Part shown: in pieces, positions 46,901 to 54,920 of the stretch
Numbering within the stretch: position 1 is the stretch's first letter
Layout: every line of letters starts with the position of its first letter
NCBI RefSeq assembly: GCF_965227785.1
Contig: NZ_OZ245785.1
Location: 1,860,001 to 1,924,000, forward strand
DNA length: 64,000 nt
Source of the DNA: Gracilimonas sp965227785
GTDB lineage: Bacteria > Bacteroidota > Rhodothermia > Balneolales > Balneolaceae
Direction: 5' to 3'
Position numbers and translations under genes: made by a program
Notes under the pieces: generated by a model
What the model was told of the DNA's origin: nothing
The model's database searches: none
What the model saw: only the letters and a program-made list of their open reading frames with translations

Positions 46901-47224
46901 TTCGCTTCTGTAAATGACAATACAGAAACCCGCGTTGAAGAAGAGGTCGGAGAAGAACTTCCGGAGGAAGTTACACTGGGTAATTATCCGAACCCGTTTA
47001 ACCCCACTACCCGAGTTGCCTACACCCTGCCGGAAGCGCAGCGCGTTAAAGTAGCGGTTTTCAACATGCTTGGACAACAGGTAGCCACATTGGTAGATGG
47101 ATTTACGGAGGCCGGTACGCACCAGGTAGTATTTGATGCTTCGGCAATGTCGAGCGGAATTTACCTGTACTCAATACAGACAAGCTCAACCTTCATAACC
47201 AAAAAAATGATGCTTATTAAATAA
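43982..47224 (+). CDS. Secreted endonuclease I with Fn3, lamin-tail domains and T9SS sorting tail
   Basis: 1080 aa. The signal peptide is clearest from the internal Met at 44009 and cleaves about ATAQN. The catalytic domain (about 40-265) is endonuclease I / NucM: AEHTWPQSMGSGNEPAKSDI and HHLFPTKSNVNSARNNDP. Two Fn3-like domains follow (starting PPVISSVQS and SPVISSVAS), interleaved with three lamin-tail domains that each carry a near-identical EIFYDTPG core (about 380, 545, 810). The C-terminus (about 1000-1080) is a T9SS sorting domain: NYPNPFNPTTRVAYTLP, VFNMLGQQVATL, SGIYLYSIQT, KKMMLIK. The enzyme should be exported across both membranes, attached or released, and degrade extracellular DNA. 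It is preceded by a purine-type riboswitch. Confidence 0.92.
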   Translation: MEGLTQGNKMPRNVYGCFTAFLFALIFTIQPATAQNQTIGAGLEGQALIDYLQQNYTPAQTLGYDTARDTMYAVIDNDNGNLTGVYTGYTITLDPNEDPSTDAFYKGVNAEHTWPQSMGSGNEPAKSDIHHLFPTKSNVNSARNNDPLGEIDDNLTDTWYYLDQSQSTIPSSNIDLYAENYGSTAFEPREQHKGNAARAVFYFLAIYQNQADQNFFDQQKDDLYQWHYLDEVDAAELNRSSTIAGYQGNENPFILDTSLVRRAFFPDGNPGSSDTTPPVISSVQSTNIGANSATITWSTDELATSQVEYGTTTSYGSIESSGSFTTSHSLTLNGLTANTTYNYQVSSTDGSGNSSNSGNFTFTTADEGTSAGSIVFSEIFYDTPGTDSDEEWIEIYNGTSSTVDLSGHTVTDNNGTGSSYTFPSGSTIAPSSYFTVASNSAGFQSLYGYDADQYGSIPALNNGGDVLILTDGQSNEVDVVAWEGGASAGLPSGWGSSSDPSAATGESIYRSSPGSDSDSYTDWATAANNGDPQTQASAPVIDYVLFSEIFYDTPGTDADEEWIELYNPTSQQIDLTGYTIIDNNGTGSSYTFSSGTVIEANSYFTVASNQAGFNALYTNDAYQYGGIPALNNGGDALLLNDASGSTIDQVAWEGGASSGVPSGWGTGPTASTGESLVRSSFDVDNDDETDWSVTGSNGDPATIEATDTTSPVISSVASSNITETEATITWTTNEAANSQVNYGTTTSYGSSAGSGSYVTSHSQTLTGLTAGTDYFYQVVSTDEAGNTTVDETYSFTTASPPATTTPDILISEIFYDTPGNESKEEWVEIYNTTGQEIQLNGWTLVDDNGNGQSFTFANKHKIAGNSFMTLALDRKDFKALYNKNADDFVNLPPLNNSGDVLILKDASGNTIDAVAWEGGANSLISGWGSSSLPSAGEGNSIYRSDLGTDTDTYNDWATSTDLGSPMTQSDGTFFASVNDNTETRVEEEVGEELPEEVTLGNYPNPFNPTTRVAYTLPEAQRVKVAVFNMLGQQVATLVDGFTEAGTHQVVFDASAMSSGIYLYSIQTSSTFITKKMMLIK

Positions 47225-47250
47225 AAATTAGTTCATTTAGCCCTTAACCT

Positions 47251-47290
47251 AAATCCTCGCTTGCAGATGATTTGCCAGCGGGGATTTTTT
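47251..47290 (+). terminator. Terminator of the nuclease gene
   Basis: AAATCC-T-CGCT (47251-47261) pairs with AGCG-G-GGATTT (47277-47287), with a further GCA/TGC pair inside, followed by TTT. It overlaps the end of the converging cupin gene. Confidence 0.8.
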
Positions 47291-47621
47291 ATTTCTGAAG
47301 CAGGTGCGCCGGAGGCGAAGTTGCTTCCACTGCCGAAAAAGTTTCTATAATTTTGTACATGTGCTCGGCTTCTTTGGGTACCAGGTAAGAGTCGCCTTTG
47401 GTCAGCTCTACCACTTGATCATCATCCAGATGAAGTTCCGCTTCTCCTTTTAATACATACCCCACGATTTCATACAAATTACTGTGCATTTCTTTATCTG
47501 CACCCGGCTCTTCTTCTCTCCAAATTCTGAGTCCTACATCCTCCCCTGATGCCATGATTTCTTTGCGTTCATCCGTTTCGGGTGATTTCTCTTCTGCAAT
47601 TTCTTCAGTTGCTGTACTCAT
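47289..47621 (-). CDS. Small cupin-domain protein
   Basis: 110 aa. A single beta-barrel cupin (about 28-105): LRIWREEEPGADKEMHSN, VGYVLKGEAELHLDD, KGDSYLVPKEAEHMYKI. The metal-binding pattern is partial (H in KEMHSN and in EAEHM). It could bind a small ligand or metal, for example in stress response. It converges on the nuclease gene; no other neighbour hints at function. Confidence 0.75.
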   Translation of the reverse strand: MSTATEEIAEEKSPETDERKEIMASGEDVGLRIWREEEPGADKEMHSNLYEIVGYVLKGEAELHLDDDQVVELTKGDSYLVPKEAEHMYKIIETFSAVEATSPPAHLLQK

Positions 47622-47754
47622 AAATTTTTCTTTGCTGATGTATTATAATTCACTAAAGGTTATAACAGATGAGCAGGTGGTGGGGTTTCATTGGGGAATT
47701 GAGTAGTAGTCAGCACCCAAATTAAAACCCTGAAAAATCTTTATTGCTCTATAA

Positions 47755-47796
47755 AACAAAAAAGCCCCGCACATCTAAAAAAGTGTACGAGGCTTT
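47755..47796 (-). terminator. Displaced original terminator of tRNA-Phe
   Basis: On the minus strand, AAAGCCTCGTACAC pairs with the arm complementary to 47761-47774 (14 positions, two G-U pairs, one mismatch), followed by TTTTTT. It lies just beyond the tRNA 3'-end fragment at 47804-47818, the order expected for the old tRNA-Phe terminator left at the far end of the island. Confidence 0.65.
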
Positions 47797-47803
47797 ACTT
47801 GAT

Positions 47804-47818
47804 GTGGGACCGGGCGGA
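47804..47818. repeat. Left attachment-site core (att copy)
   Basis: 15-bp exact copy of the 3' end of tRNA-Phe (GTGGGACCGGGCGGA). The sequence diverges immediately on the right side. It marks the left boundary of the island. Confidence 0.8.
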
Positions 47819-47932
47819 ATAAGAAATATGTAATATTAGGCATTTACCCGAAACAGATTAATCGCTAAGTTAAACAATAACAAAATGCTTCCGATTCTAC
47901 TGTAATTTCAAAATGCAATGGAATTCGAGAAA

Positions 47933-47955
47933 TGTTTACACCAATGTTTACACCA
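47933..47955. repeat. Left copy of a 23-bp end repeat (candidate recombinase arm site)
   Basis: Starts TGTTTACACCAATGTTT and matches 54543-54565 at 22 of 23 positions in the same orientation. Each copy is itself a tandem of TGTTTACACCAA-like units. It lies 16 bp before the integrase start. Confidence 0.55.
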
Positions 47956-47970
47956 ATAATAATTTAGCGA

Positions 47971-49164
47971 ATGGCAGTTACTGTAAATCTTACCCTGAAA
48001 AAAGATAAACAAAAGAGTAATGGTGAATATCCGATTTACCTTAGAATAACTGAAAACAGAAAGTCAAAATACCTAAGTACAGGTATATCATTAAATGAAT
48101 CTGACTGGAATAAAAAACAGCAGAAAATTCGCAAATCTCACCCACTTTCTACTAAGCTCAATGACGAATTGATCAAGCTTAAGCTAAAGGCAGAATCAAA
48201 AAAATCTGACTTGAGACAAAAGGAAAAATTAGACGCTCGGGAATTAAAAAAGGAGTTAACTACAAATAAGAATATTTCTATTACTGATTTCTCGAAAATC
48301 TATAAAGAACTTCTTAAAACTCAAGACAGGTATTGGGAGCATAAACATATTGAAGTGATCGTAAATGATATTGACTCATTTGGACATAAAGAAACAATGA
48401 TCTCTCAGGTTGATCTTAAGTTTCTTGAATCATTCAGAGACTACCTTCTTCACACGAAAGAGAACAATAAAAATACAGTTCGTAAAAAAATGCAGCGCTT
48501 CAAGGGGTTAGTCAATGAAGCTATGAAACAAAAGTATATCAAACATGACCCATTCAGGCACTTTGGTACAATAAAAAGGGAAAAAATTAATAAGTCGAAG
48601 CTAAGCCCACAGCAAATTGCAAATATTGAAAATCTCGAATTAGAAAAGAATTCCGATCTTTGGCATACCCGAAACTACTTTATGTTTAGTTTCTATTGTG
48701 CGGGTATTCGATTCTCCGATTTATGTGCTCTTAAACCTGAAAATATCGTAGATGGAAGGCTTCGATATAAAATGAGTAAAACAGGAAATGAGAAAAGTGT
48801 AAAACTATACCCTCAGGCACTAGAAATACTATCTCACTACAACATGGAGAACAATAAGGAATATATCTTTCCAATATTAGACAAGGTATATACCGATGCA
48901 TTTCAGTTCAGAAGAAAGGTTTCATCCCGCAATGTCCAGACTAACAAATGGCTTAAGAAAATTGGTAAAAAAGCTGAGATTCAGGAAAAAATCACTTTCC
49001 ATATAGCCAGACACTCATACGCTAATGTAGCTCTTAAAAAAGGAATGAGCTTATACTCTTTATCTAAATCACTCGGTCATTCTGACCTCAAGGTTACAGA
49101 GGTGTATATCAAATCGTTTGATGAAGAATTGCTTGATGAGGAAATGGATAATGTATTTGGCTAA
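47971..49164 (+). CDS. int: Tyrosine recombinase / integrase of Bacteroidota type
   Basis: 397 aa. The N-terminal arm-binding domain (about 1-90: KSNGEYPIYLRITENRKSKY, LSTGISLNESDWN) is followed by a SAM-like core-binding domain (about 95-205) and the catalytic domain. Catalytic residues: Arg in YCAGIRFSDLCALK, His and Arg in HIARHSY, His in LGHSD and the nucleophile Tyr in VTEVYIKS. It probably catalyses integration and excision of this island at tRNA-Phe. It lies next to the left att copy, as is typical. Confidence 0.93.
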   Translation: MAVTVNLTLKKDKQKSNGEYPIYLRITENRKSKYLSTGISLNESDWNKKQQKIRKSHPLSTKLNDELIKLKLKAESKKSDLRQKEKLDARELKKELTTNKNISITDFSKIYKELLKTQDRYWEHKHIEVIVNDIDSFGHKETMISQVDLKFLESFRDYLLHTKENNKNTVRKKMQRFKGLVNEAMKQKYIKHDPFRHFGTIKREKINKSKLSPQQIANIENLELEKNSDLWHTRNYFMFSFYCAGIRFSDLCALKPENIVDGRLRYKMSKTGNEKSVKLYPQALEILSHYNMENNKEYIFPILDKVYTDAFQFRRKVSSRNVQTNKWLKKIGKKAEIQEKITFHIARHSYANVALKKGMSLYSLSKSLGHSDLKVTEVYIKSFDEELLDEEMDNVFG

Positions 49165-49450
49165 GAATTCTGACTAATCAGGAAATCCTCCCCCCCCTAT
49201 AAGCCCTCTTTTAATCCTTAGTTAAACCAAGCTACCTTGTATTGCTTGCACAATTTCTATGTTCAGGATAGAATACATTCAATAATTCAGACTAAGTTTT
49301 GCTCTTCCCGTCTCTACTTGCAAAACAATACGACCTGACCACGTTTTGCCACGATCTGCCACCAAAAACCACTTTTTGAGTCTTGAGGCTCTCCATTCTT
49401 TGGTAGTATTATTTCATCGCAATAAAATTAGAAACAAAATCCAAACACAA

Positions 49451-49741
49451 ATGAATACATACATTGCGACAAAACAAGAATTATCAGATATCGTATTTGA
49501 AGCGGTAAAAGACTTATTCCAAAAAGAACTCCCTGAATTACTCAGAAAAGCCAAAAGAAAACCTTGGATGAATACTGAGGAATTAATAGATCTTACTGGA
49601 TGGAGTCGAAGAACCATTCAATATTTAAGAGATGAACGCCGAATTCCTTTTTCTCAGGAAGGCAGAAAAATATTATACAAGACTGATGAAATAGAAGAAT
49701 ACTTAAACGATAATAAAATTGACCCGCTACAAAACTTCTAA
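49451..49741 (+). CDS. Small helix-turn-helix protein, excisionase-like
   Basis: 96 aa from ATG 49451; the frame extends upstream but that region is unlikely to be translated. The C-terminal half is a MerR/excisionase-type HTH: WMNTEELIDLTGWSRRTIQYLRDERRIPFSQEGRKILYKTDEIEEYL. This is the HTH_17 pattern common in Bacteroidota mobile elements. It may control or direct excision by the integrase, or regulate cargo expression. Confidence 0.8.
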   Translation: MNTYIATKQELSDIVFEAVKDLFQKELPELLRKAKRKPWMNTEELIDLTGWSRRTIQYLRDERRIPFSQEGRKILYKTDEIEEYLNDNKIDPLQNF

Positions 49742-49862
49742 TTGCAACAGAAGTCTCCCATCAAATAAAAATAGGTATACCAATTAACAACCAGGCTTCA
49801 CATTAGCCTTTCTCGAAGCCTAAACTTTTGGTCAATAATTTTAATTTATCATCAATACCAAG

Positions 49863-49896
49863 CCACTGATATCCGACAGATACAGTGGTTTTTTTT
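49863..49896 (+). terminator. Terminator after the HTH gene
   Basis: CCACTG (49863-49868) and CAGTGG (49883-49888) form a stem followed by TTTTTTTT. It separates integrase/HTH transcription from the cargo operon. Confidence 0.8.
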
Positions 49897-49914
49897 ATTT
49901 CTATAAATCTACAG

Positions 49915-49937
49915 AATTAACAAAAACCTTGTTAATT
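49915..49937. promoter_or_regulatory. Inverted repeat upstream of cargo operon
   Basis: AATTAAC (49915-49921) and GTTAATT (49931-49937) are perfect inverted copies with a 9-bp spacer. It could be an operator, for instance for the HTH protein. Confidence 0.4.
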
Positions 49938-50119
49938 ATAGTATTCAGGCACTTTTACCCTTGGGCTTGTATTAGTGCCATAACTCAACGCAACTAGAAA
50001 GATGACCTACAATTTCTATTTAGAAATCAAATAAGTTTGTCTATTACTTGCTCTTCTACTGTTTTTGTTTACTTTCTTCTTAAATACCATTTCTTAATTA
50101 GAACCTTACTACTAGCTTA

Positions 50120-51139
50120 ATGACACTAAAAGAAATCAAGGAATCGCTAAATGAAGATCAACTTCTCTGGTTAAACGAGGTCTATAAAAGAACTAAAGGT
50201 TTAGAAAAGGTCAATAAAAATGAATTGATCAGAGATCTTCATCAGCATATCAGTGAAACCTTTTCTATAAACAGCTTGCACCCTACTTTCTTTGTAGATA
50301 GTGATAGGAATACGAGGGATTCTCAATTAACGCTTTTTGGGGTTTATGTTTGTGATCAAGAAAGCAAGATCATTAAAAATCTCGATTCTGTTATAAAAGC
50401 AATTAAAGATGTGTTACTAAATGATCCTTCTAATACTGAATTCGAGGCTGAATATTTTGCAGATAAACTCTCTTTAGAATATGATTATGTAACAAAAATT
50501 TTAGGATACCTGCGCGATCTAACTTCACTGACTTCAGGGTCTAGTGGTACTATAGATAGCTACACTTTTGACATGGTGAAAACTGACAATAGCTATACTC
50601 TTTTTAACCTTTTCAGGTACAATGGTATAGATAATGAAATTTTAAATCACCTTACTGAGCAACTTCAGAATAAAAAAAATCCAAAAAAACTTTTCTATGA
50701 ACCTGCTAAATATGATGACAAAAACTTAGAGAGGGATTCTATAATACCTAATACGGCCTTCATTATAATGCAGATGAATGAAGATACTACCGACACGAAA
50801 AATGCAATTATAGATGTTTGTGAAGAATTTGGGATAGTAGCTAAAAGAGCGGATGACATTGAACATTCTGGTATTATTACCAAAACAATTTTAGAGCAAA
50901 TAAAAAAATCAGAATTCCTGATTGCTGATTTAACGGGAGCTAGACCTAATGTATACTATGAAGTAGGTTATGCTCATGCACAAAATAAAAAACCAATTTT
51001 ATATAGGAGACTTGGCTCAGACTTACACTTTGACCTGAAGGTTCATAATGTCCCAGAGTATAAAAACAACACACATTTGAAAGACTTACTTCATAAAAGA
51101 TTTAAGGCTATTCTAGGGCGAGAATCTAACACAGAATAA
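50120..51139 (+). CDS. Island cargo: protein with C-terminal nucleoside-deoxyribosyltransferase/TIR-like domain
   Basis: 339 aa. The N-terminal 205 residues are mainly helical and unrecognised. The C-terminal domain (about 212-335) has FIIMQMNEDTTDTKNAI, RADDIEHSGIITKTILEQIKKS and the hallmark LIADLTGARPNVYYEVGYAHA, followed by KKPILY. This matches the Rossmann-like nucleoside 2-deoxyribosyltransferase family and its TIR-like relatives. Such domains recur in bacterial immune proteins, where they bind or cleave nucleotides. It is the first of three cargo genes (50-bp gap to the next) and would be a plausible sensor or NAD/nucleotide-acting effector. Function is inferred. Confidence 0.7.
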   Translation: MTLKEIKESLNEDQLLWLNEVYKRTKGLEKVNKNELIRDLHQHISETFSINSLHPTFFVDSDRNTRDSQLTLFGVYVCDQESKIIKNLDSVIKAIKDVLLNDPSNTEFEAEYFADKLSLEYDYVTKILGYLRDLTSLTSGSSGTIDSYTFDMVKTDNSYTLFNLFRYNGIDNEILNHLTEQLQNKKNPKKLFYEPAKYDDKNLERDSIIPNTAFIIMQMNEDTTDTKNAIIDVCEEFGIVAKRADDIEHSGIITKTILEQIKKSEFLIADLTGARPNVYYEVGYAHAQNKKPILYRRLGSDLHFDLKVHNVPEYKNNTHLKDLLHKRFKAILGRESNTE

Positions 51140-51189
51140 TCGATTCTACCAAAACAACTATTTAAACAAAAAATTTAATTGATTTTATC

Positions 51190-52872
51190 ATGGGCGATTA
51201 CTTTTCAGTTTCTTTTACTTACAAAGATTTTTTTGGAGAGGAGCCTAATAAATCAATCGAAGAATTGATAATAAATATAGATAGGGAAAAGGCTTTGCTA
51301 TTTATCGCAAATCTTAATGCCCAATCTCACATGCCAAAAGATCTAAGACCACAACTAATATTCCTGCAGTCATGGATTTCAGATTTTTCAACGGAACTAA
51401 AAGAAAGAATAATTGAAGTAATACAACCTCATATTGATTCAGGTAATCTTAATTTTATTCATCAGCCTGCTAGTTTACATCTGATTCAAAAATTAATCGA
51501 AAAAGGGAAAACTACCGGAAAAGACATTGCTACAGAGCAGAAAATAGATCTTCTAAAAGCATATTTAATTTCATCAGAAATTTATGTTGAAAAGGATATT
51601 CCACCTAATTTAGACGTTACTAATACAGCAGACTTTATTAAATGGTCTTTAGAAACTCAATTACCAATCTCAGATTTAAAAAAGGGGAAAAAATTCTACA
51701 TACAAATCTTTAAGTCTGTTGAATTGTTTTCTTTCTTTGAAAGCTACAGTAGTTCTACTCAAGATTTACTTTCAGATTACTTAGAAGCTAAATCATTCTC
51801 TTCTTGGAATGAATATCTAAGATCAATTTTGTTAGTATACACTCAAGGCTTATTCAATGCTAACCAAGAAATTAAAAACGCTTTAGTTAATACGGATGGT
51901 GAAAAGTTCGCTCATAATCTATTAGATCAGCTATGTATTGACGAGACAAACTATTCTCCCCAAAAAGACTTTATAGAATTAAGAGATAAACCAATATTAA
52001 AAATAGAAGAGAATCTTTTTTTAGTATTAAGTATTGACCTTTTTTTAAATAAGATCTTTGATGGTATAATTTTCGATATACATTCCACGCTTAGAGGAAA
52101 CAATTATGAGGGTTTTGATATATCAGATTTAGGGAACTTCAAATCCTTTTTAGGAGATAATTTTATAGAAGAAGTACTTCTCTATAAAGTGTTAGATTTT
52201 ATAAAACAAAAAGATTGGGAAACCTATCAAGGAGAAGATTTACTCCAAGATCATCCTGGCTCGCCTGATTACCTAATAAAAAGAAAAACTAAGATCTTTA
52301 TAATTGAAAGTAAGGACATACTTATTAACAAAGATATAAAGTATTCCAGAGACTTAGGTAAGATCACAAATTACCTATTTTCGAGACTGATCAAAGACAA
52401 AGACAATTCTCCGAAAGGAATTTCTCAAATACTAAATTACATTGGTCAGCTAGTCAACAAAGAAGTTGAAAATATTGATTTCGAACACTCAAATAATTTA
52501 AAATATTACCCTATAGTTATAGTAACCGATAAGTGCTTAGATGAAAATGGAATTAACAACTGGTTAATTGATCAGTTTACAAATCTAAGAAAGGGTTATT
52601 CCAAAGATGTACAAATAAAGCTACCTGTAATTCTTCAATTGGATGACTTAATAGAACACTCTCACATTTATAAATCAGGCACTTTAAAGCTAAATTCGAT
52701 ATTCGATGCCTATTTAGACTACTTGTATACCGACTCCCACCAACATCCTTTTAAAAAGACTGATCCGTATTCAAATTTTATTTCTAGAACTAAAAGAGAA
52801 AAGTTTAAAAACTCACCGGTTCCTGAAAACTCAATTATTCGTTCTTCTATAGACATGTTACTTCAAGATTAG
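51190..52872 (+). CDS. Island cargo: unknown protein with PD-(D/E)XK-like nuclease motif
   Basis: 560 aa, AT-rich, no recognised family overall. Near residues 359-374, the sequence HPGSPDYLIKRKTKIFIIES followed by KD has the spacing of the PD-(D/E)XK nuclease core (Asp, then Glu-x-Lys on the next strand). The first 340 residues are helical with Phe/Leu/Ser-rich segments and may be a regulatory or recognition domain. It lies 50 bp after the deoxyribosyltransferase-like gene and 62 bp before another nuclease-like gene. A DNA-cleaving effector is a reasonable inference. Confidence 0.55.
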   Translation: MGDYFSVSFTYKDFFGEEPNKSIEELIINIDREKALLFIANLNAQSHMPKDLRPQLIFLQSWISDFSTELKERIIEVIQPHIDSGNLNFIHQPASLHLIQKLIEKGKTTGKDIATEQKIDLLKAYLISSEIYVEKDIPPNLDVTNTADFIKWSLETQLPISDLKKGKKFYIQIFKSVELFSFFESYSSSTQDLLSDYLEAKSFSSWNEYLRSILLVYTQGLFNANQEIKNALVNTDGEKFAHNLLDQLCIDETNYSPQKDFIELRDKPILKIEENLFLVLSIDLFLNKIFDGIIFDIHSTLRGNNYEGFDISDLGNFKSFLGDNFIEEVLLYKVLDFIKQKDWETYQGEDLLQDHPGSPDYLIKRKTKIFIIESKDILINKDIKYSRDLGKITNYLFSRLIKDKDNSPKGISQILNYIGQLVNKEVENIDFEHSNNLKYYPIVIVTDKCLDENGINNWLIDQFTNLRKGYSKDVQIKLPVILQLDDLIEHSHIYKSGTLKLNSIFDAYLDYLYTDSHQHPFKKTDPYSNFISRTKREKFKNSPVPENSIIRSSIDMLLQD

Positions 52873-52934
52873 ATAGAATTTCATCCTTAGATATAATCTA
52901 AAACAACACATTAATAATAATTCAGTAATTAACA

Positions 52935-54500
52935 ATGGAGCTCACACCTGAAGAAATCGGAGATATCGGTGAAGAGGAAGTTAATTCATGGTGTTCAAAA
53001 TCTACTCTAATTAACAATCCTCCAAAAAAAGACAAGAAATCTTGGGATATATTTATACAATGGCCTGATCAAAAACATTATGGTAAGAGTTTTAAAGTAA
53101 TTAATGATCCAAAAGAATGCTTAATCCAAGTAAAAACTTCCCTAGACAAAAGTAAAAAATGGGATATACCTCTTAGTAACTACAAAAATTGGATTGACTC
53201 TCCTCTCCCGGTTTTTATTGTAGAACTTACAATAGGAAAAAATAGAGAAGTGGATAAAGCCCACTTGATTGAAGTTGACAAGTACTTAATCAAAAAGTTC
53301 ATAAAAAGAATCAAGTCGGTAAACAACAAAAAACTCAATGAAGTTACACTTAGGTTGCCACAAAAAAATAAAATTAAACTTTCAGCAAATTATCCTGAAT
53401 CATTCAAAAAAGAGCTTGAAAAAATAATTGGTAATTATCAATCATATATAACAAGAAAATCTAACTGGAAAAAAGAAACAGGGTTTCACAGCATTAATGT
53501 TGAAATGGAAATACCTTTGAACGACAAAAAAAGATTAACAGAATTGATTGATCTTGATTTAGGGTTGCTCGACAAAGTTGACGTTACTGATTTTGCAAAA
53601 AGGTATAGCTGGTTTGGACAAGAACTGGAAGATTTTGACACATCACAACCTGTTCACTTGGAAATAAATGGCCCTCCTAAAGAGATTATACTAAGATTTG
53701 CTACTTTGGATGATAGATTAGTTATAGACCTTAACATGAATCTATATATACCAAATATCTTTGGAAGATTACTTCCCAAGGAGTCTCAAAAAGTCAGATT
53801 TAAGTCAAGATTCATTGAAATTATAGTTGAACGGAGTTCTAAAACCTTCAAGATTAATATCTCATCAATTCAGGGCAAGAAAAAACTTAAAGAACTTCAA
53901 AACTTAGTTCTACTAGCAAATTTTCTACACTCGCTGACAGAAGGTGAAATGATATCGCTTATGGTAAAAAAAGGTGATTTCATTTCCCTTCTTAAATTCT
54001 CATCATCTCATTTAGTTAATCAGCTTTCCGGCTTTACTAATTTTTTCTTTACTGTTGTACAACTGAATAATGTATTTGATAAGCTTGATATTCCAAACGA
54101 TAAAGAAATTGATTTTCGATACTTGGATATTGAAAAAAATAAAATTCGAAATTTGAACTTTATTTTAAAAGATAATAGAACTTTAAATTTTCAGTTTTCA
54201 ATGAAGCGTGGCGCTAAATTAGATTTTGAAAAAAGTGTAGCCATTATTCCCTTTTTAATACACTTAGGCGACTTCACATTTTGGTGTATCATATCAGCTA
54301 TTGGAGAGTCAAAGTTTGCAAATGAAAAAAGAGACACTATCGAACTTACGCAAACTGATATCTACGTAGAAGCCAAAAGTAAAATGAATAGAGAAACAAA
54401 GTTAAATGATCTTAAAAAGTCTCTTGAAGCAAACTATGAGTTAGTTCAGAATAAATACAAGGATGACTTTGATTTAATACTACAAGAGATAAACCTTTAG
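52935..54500 (+). CDS. Island cargo: protein with N-terminal DUF4365/Mrr-like nuclease motifs
   Basis: 521 aa, AT-rich. The N-terminus has EEIGDIGEEEVNSWC (9-23), then KSWDIFIQWP (about 34-43) and CLIQVKTSLD (about 69-78). A Glu in the first helix, an Asp on one strand and Q-x-K on the next is the pattern of restriction-endonuclease-like folds in the DUF4365/Mrr group. The remaining 400 residues are unrecognised beta/alpha sequence. It is the last cargo gene before the island's right end. Together with its neighbour it suggests a two-nuclease effector set. Confidence 0.55.
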   Translation: MELTPEEIGDIGEEEVNSWCSKSTLINNPPKKDKKSWDIFIQWPDQKHYGKSFKVINDPKECLIQVKTSLDKSKKWDIPLSNYKNWIDSPLPVFIVELTIGKNREVDKAHLIEVDKYLIKKFIKRIKSVNNKKLNEVTLRLPQKNKIKLSANYPESFKKELEKIIGNYQSYITRKSNWKKETGFHSINVEMEIPLNDKKRLTELIDLDLGLLDKVDVTDFAKRYSWFGQELEDFDTSQPVHLEINGPPKEIILRFATLDDRLVIDLNMNLYIPNIFGRLLPKESQKVRFKSRFIEIIVERSSKTFKINISSIQGKKKLKELQNLVLLANFLHSLTEGEMISLMVKKGDFISLLKFSSSHLVNQLSGFTNFFFTVVQLNNVFDKLDIPNDKEIDFRYLDIEKNKIRNLNFILKDNRTLNFQFSMKRGAKLDFEKSVAIIPFLIHLGDFTFWCIISAIGESKFANEKRDTIELTQTDIYVEAKSKMNRETKLNDLKKSLEANYELVQNKYKDDFDLILQEINL

Positions 54501-54542
54501 TTAAAGAATTCTGCTCTCAAAAAACATCAACTCGAAAAGGCT

Positions 54543-54565
54543 TGTTTACACCAATGTTTGCACCA
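54543..54565. repeat. Right copy of the 23-bp end repeat
   Basis: Same orientation as 47933-47955 with one mismatch (G for A). It lies inside the island near its right end, placing near-identical sites at both ends of the element. Confidence 0.55.
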
Positions 54566-54571
54566 TAAACC

Positions 54572-54609
54572 AAAAAAGCCCATGCAAATCAATGACTTAC
54601 ATGGGCTTT

Positions 54610-54610
<1 letters not shown>
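54572..54610 (-). terminator. Terminator of tRNA-Phe, supplied by the island
   Basis: A perfect 11-bp stem (AAAAGCCCATG 54574-54584 with CATGGGCTTTT 54600-54610). On the minus strand it follows the tRNA CCA directly and ends in TTTTTT. Confidence 0.85.
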
Positions 54611-54685
<75 letters not shown>

Positions 54686-54754
54686 TTTCAACAAGGACGG
54701 CAAAGATACAGGGTTTGTAATCTTTATACAATAATAAATTGAGGAAAAAAGGTA

Positions 54755-54904
54755 TTTAGGTGTTAGGTTTTAGCTCCAAGGTTTTAGGTGTCAGGGTCAT
54801 CTTGAGAGGAAGCGAAAGATCTTTTCCTTTAATGCTTGGCAACTAACTAAAACAAAGATTCTTCGCTCCCGCTCAGAAAGACTTACTAAAACCTAACACC
54901 TAAA
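54755..54904. repeat. 150-bp nested palindromic element between tRNA-Phe and recJ
   Basis: Perfect 19-bp terminal inverted repeats: TTTAGGTGTTAGGTTTTAG (54755-54773) and its complement at 54886-54904. Inside is a second imperfect inverted pair, GTCATCTTGAGAGGAAGCG and CGCTCCCGCTCAGAAAGAC. No coding capacity; MITE-like. Confidence 0.75.
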
Positions 54905-54920
54905 AACTTGCGACTTACAC

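Larger units (their letters stand above)
49742..50119. other. 378-bp regulatory gap before the cargo genes
   Basis: No gene. It contains the terminator at 49863-49896, an inverted repeat at 49915-49937 and a long AT-rich stretch that must hold the promoter of the three cargo genes. Confidence 0.5.
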
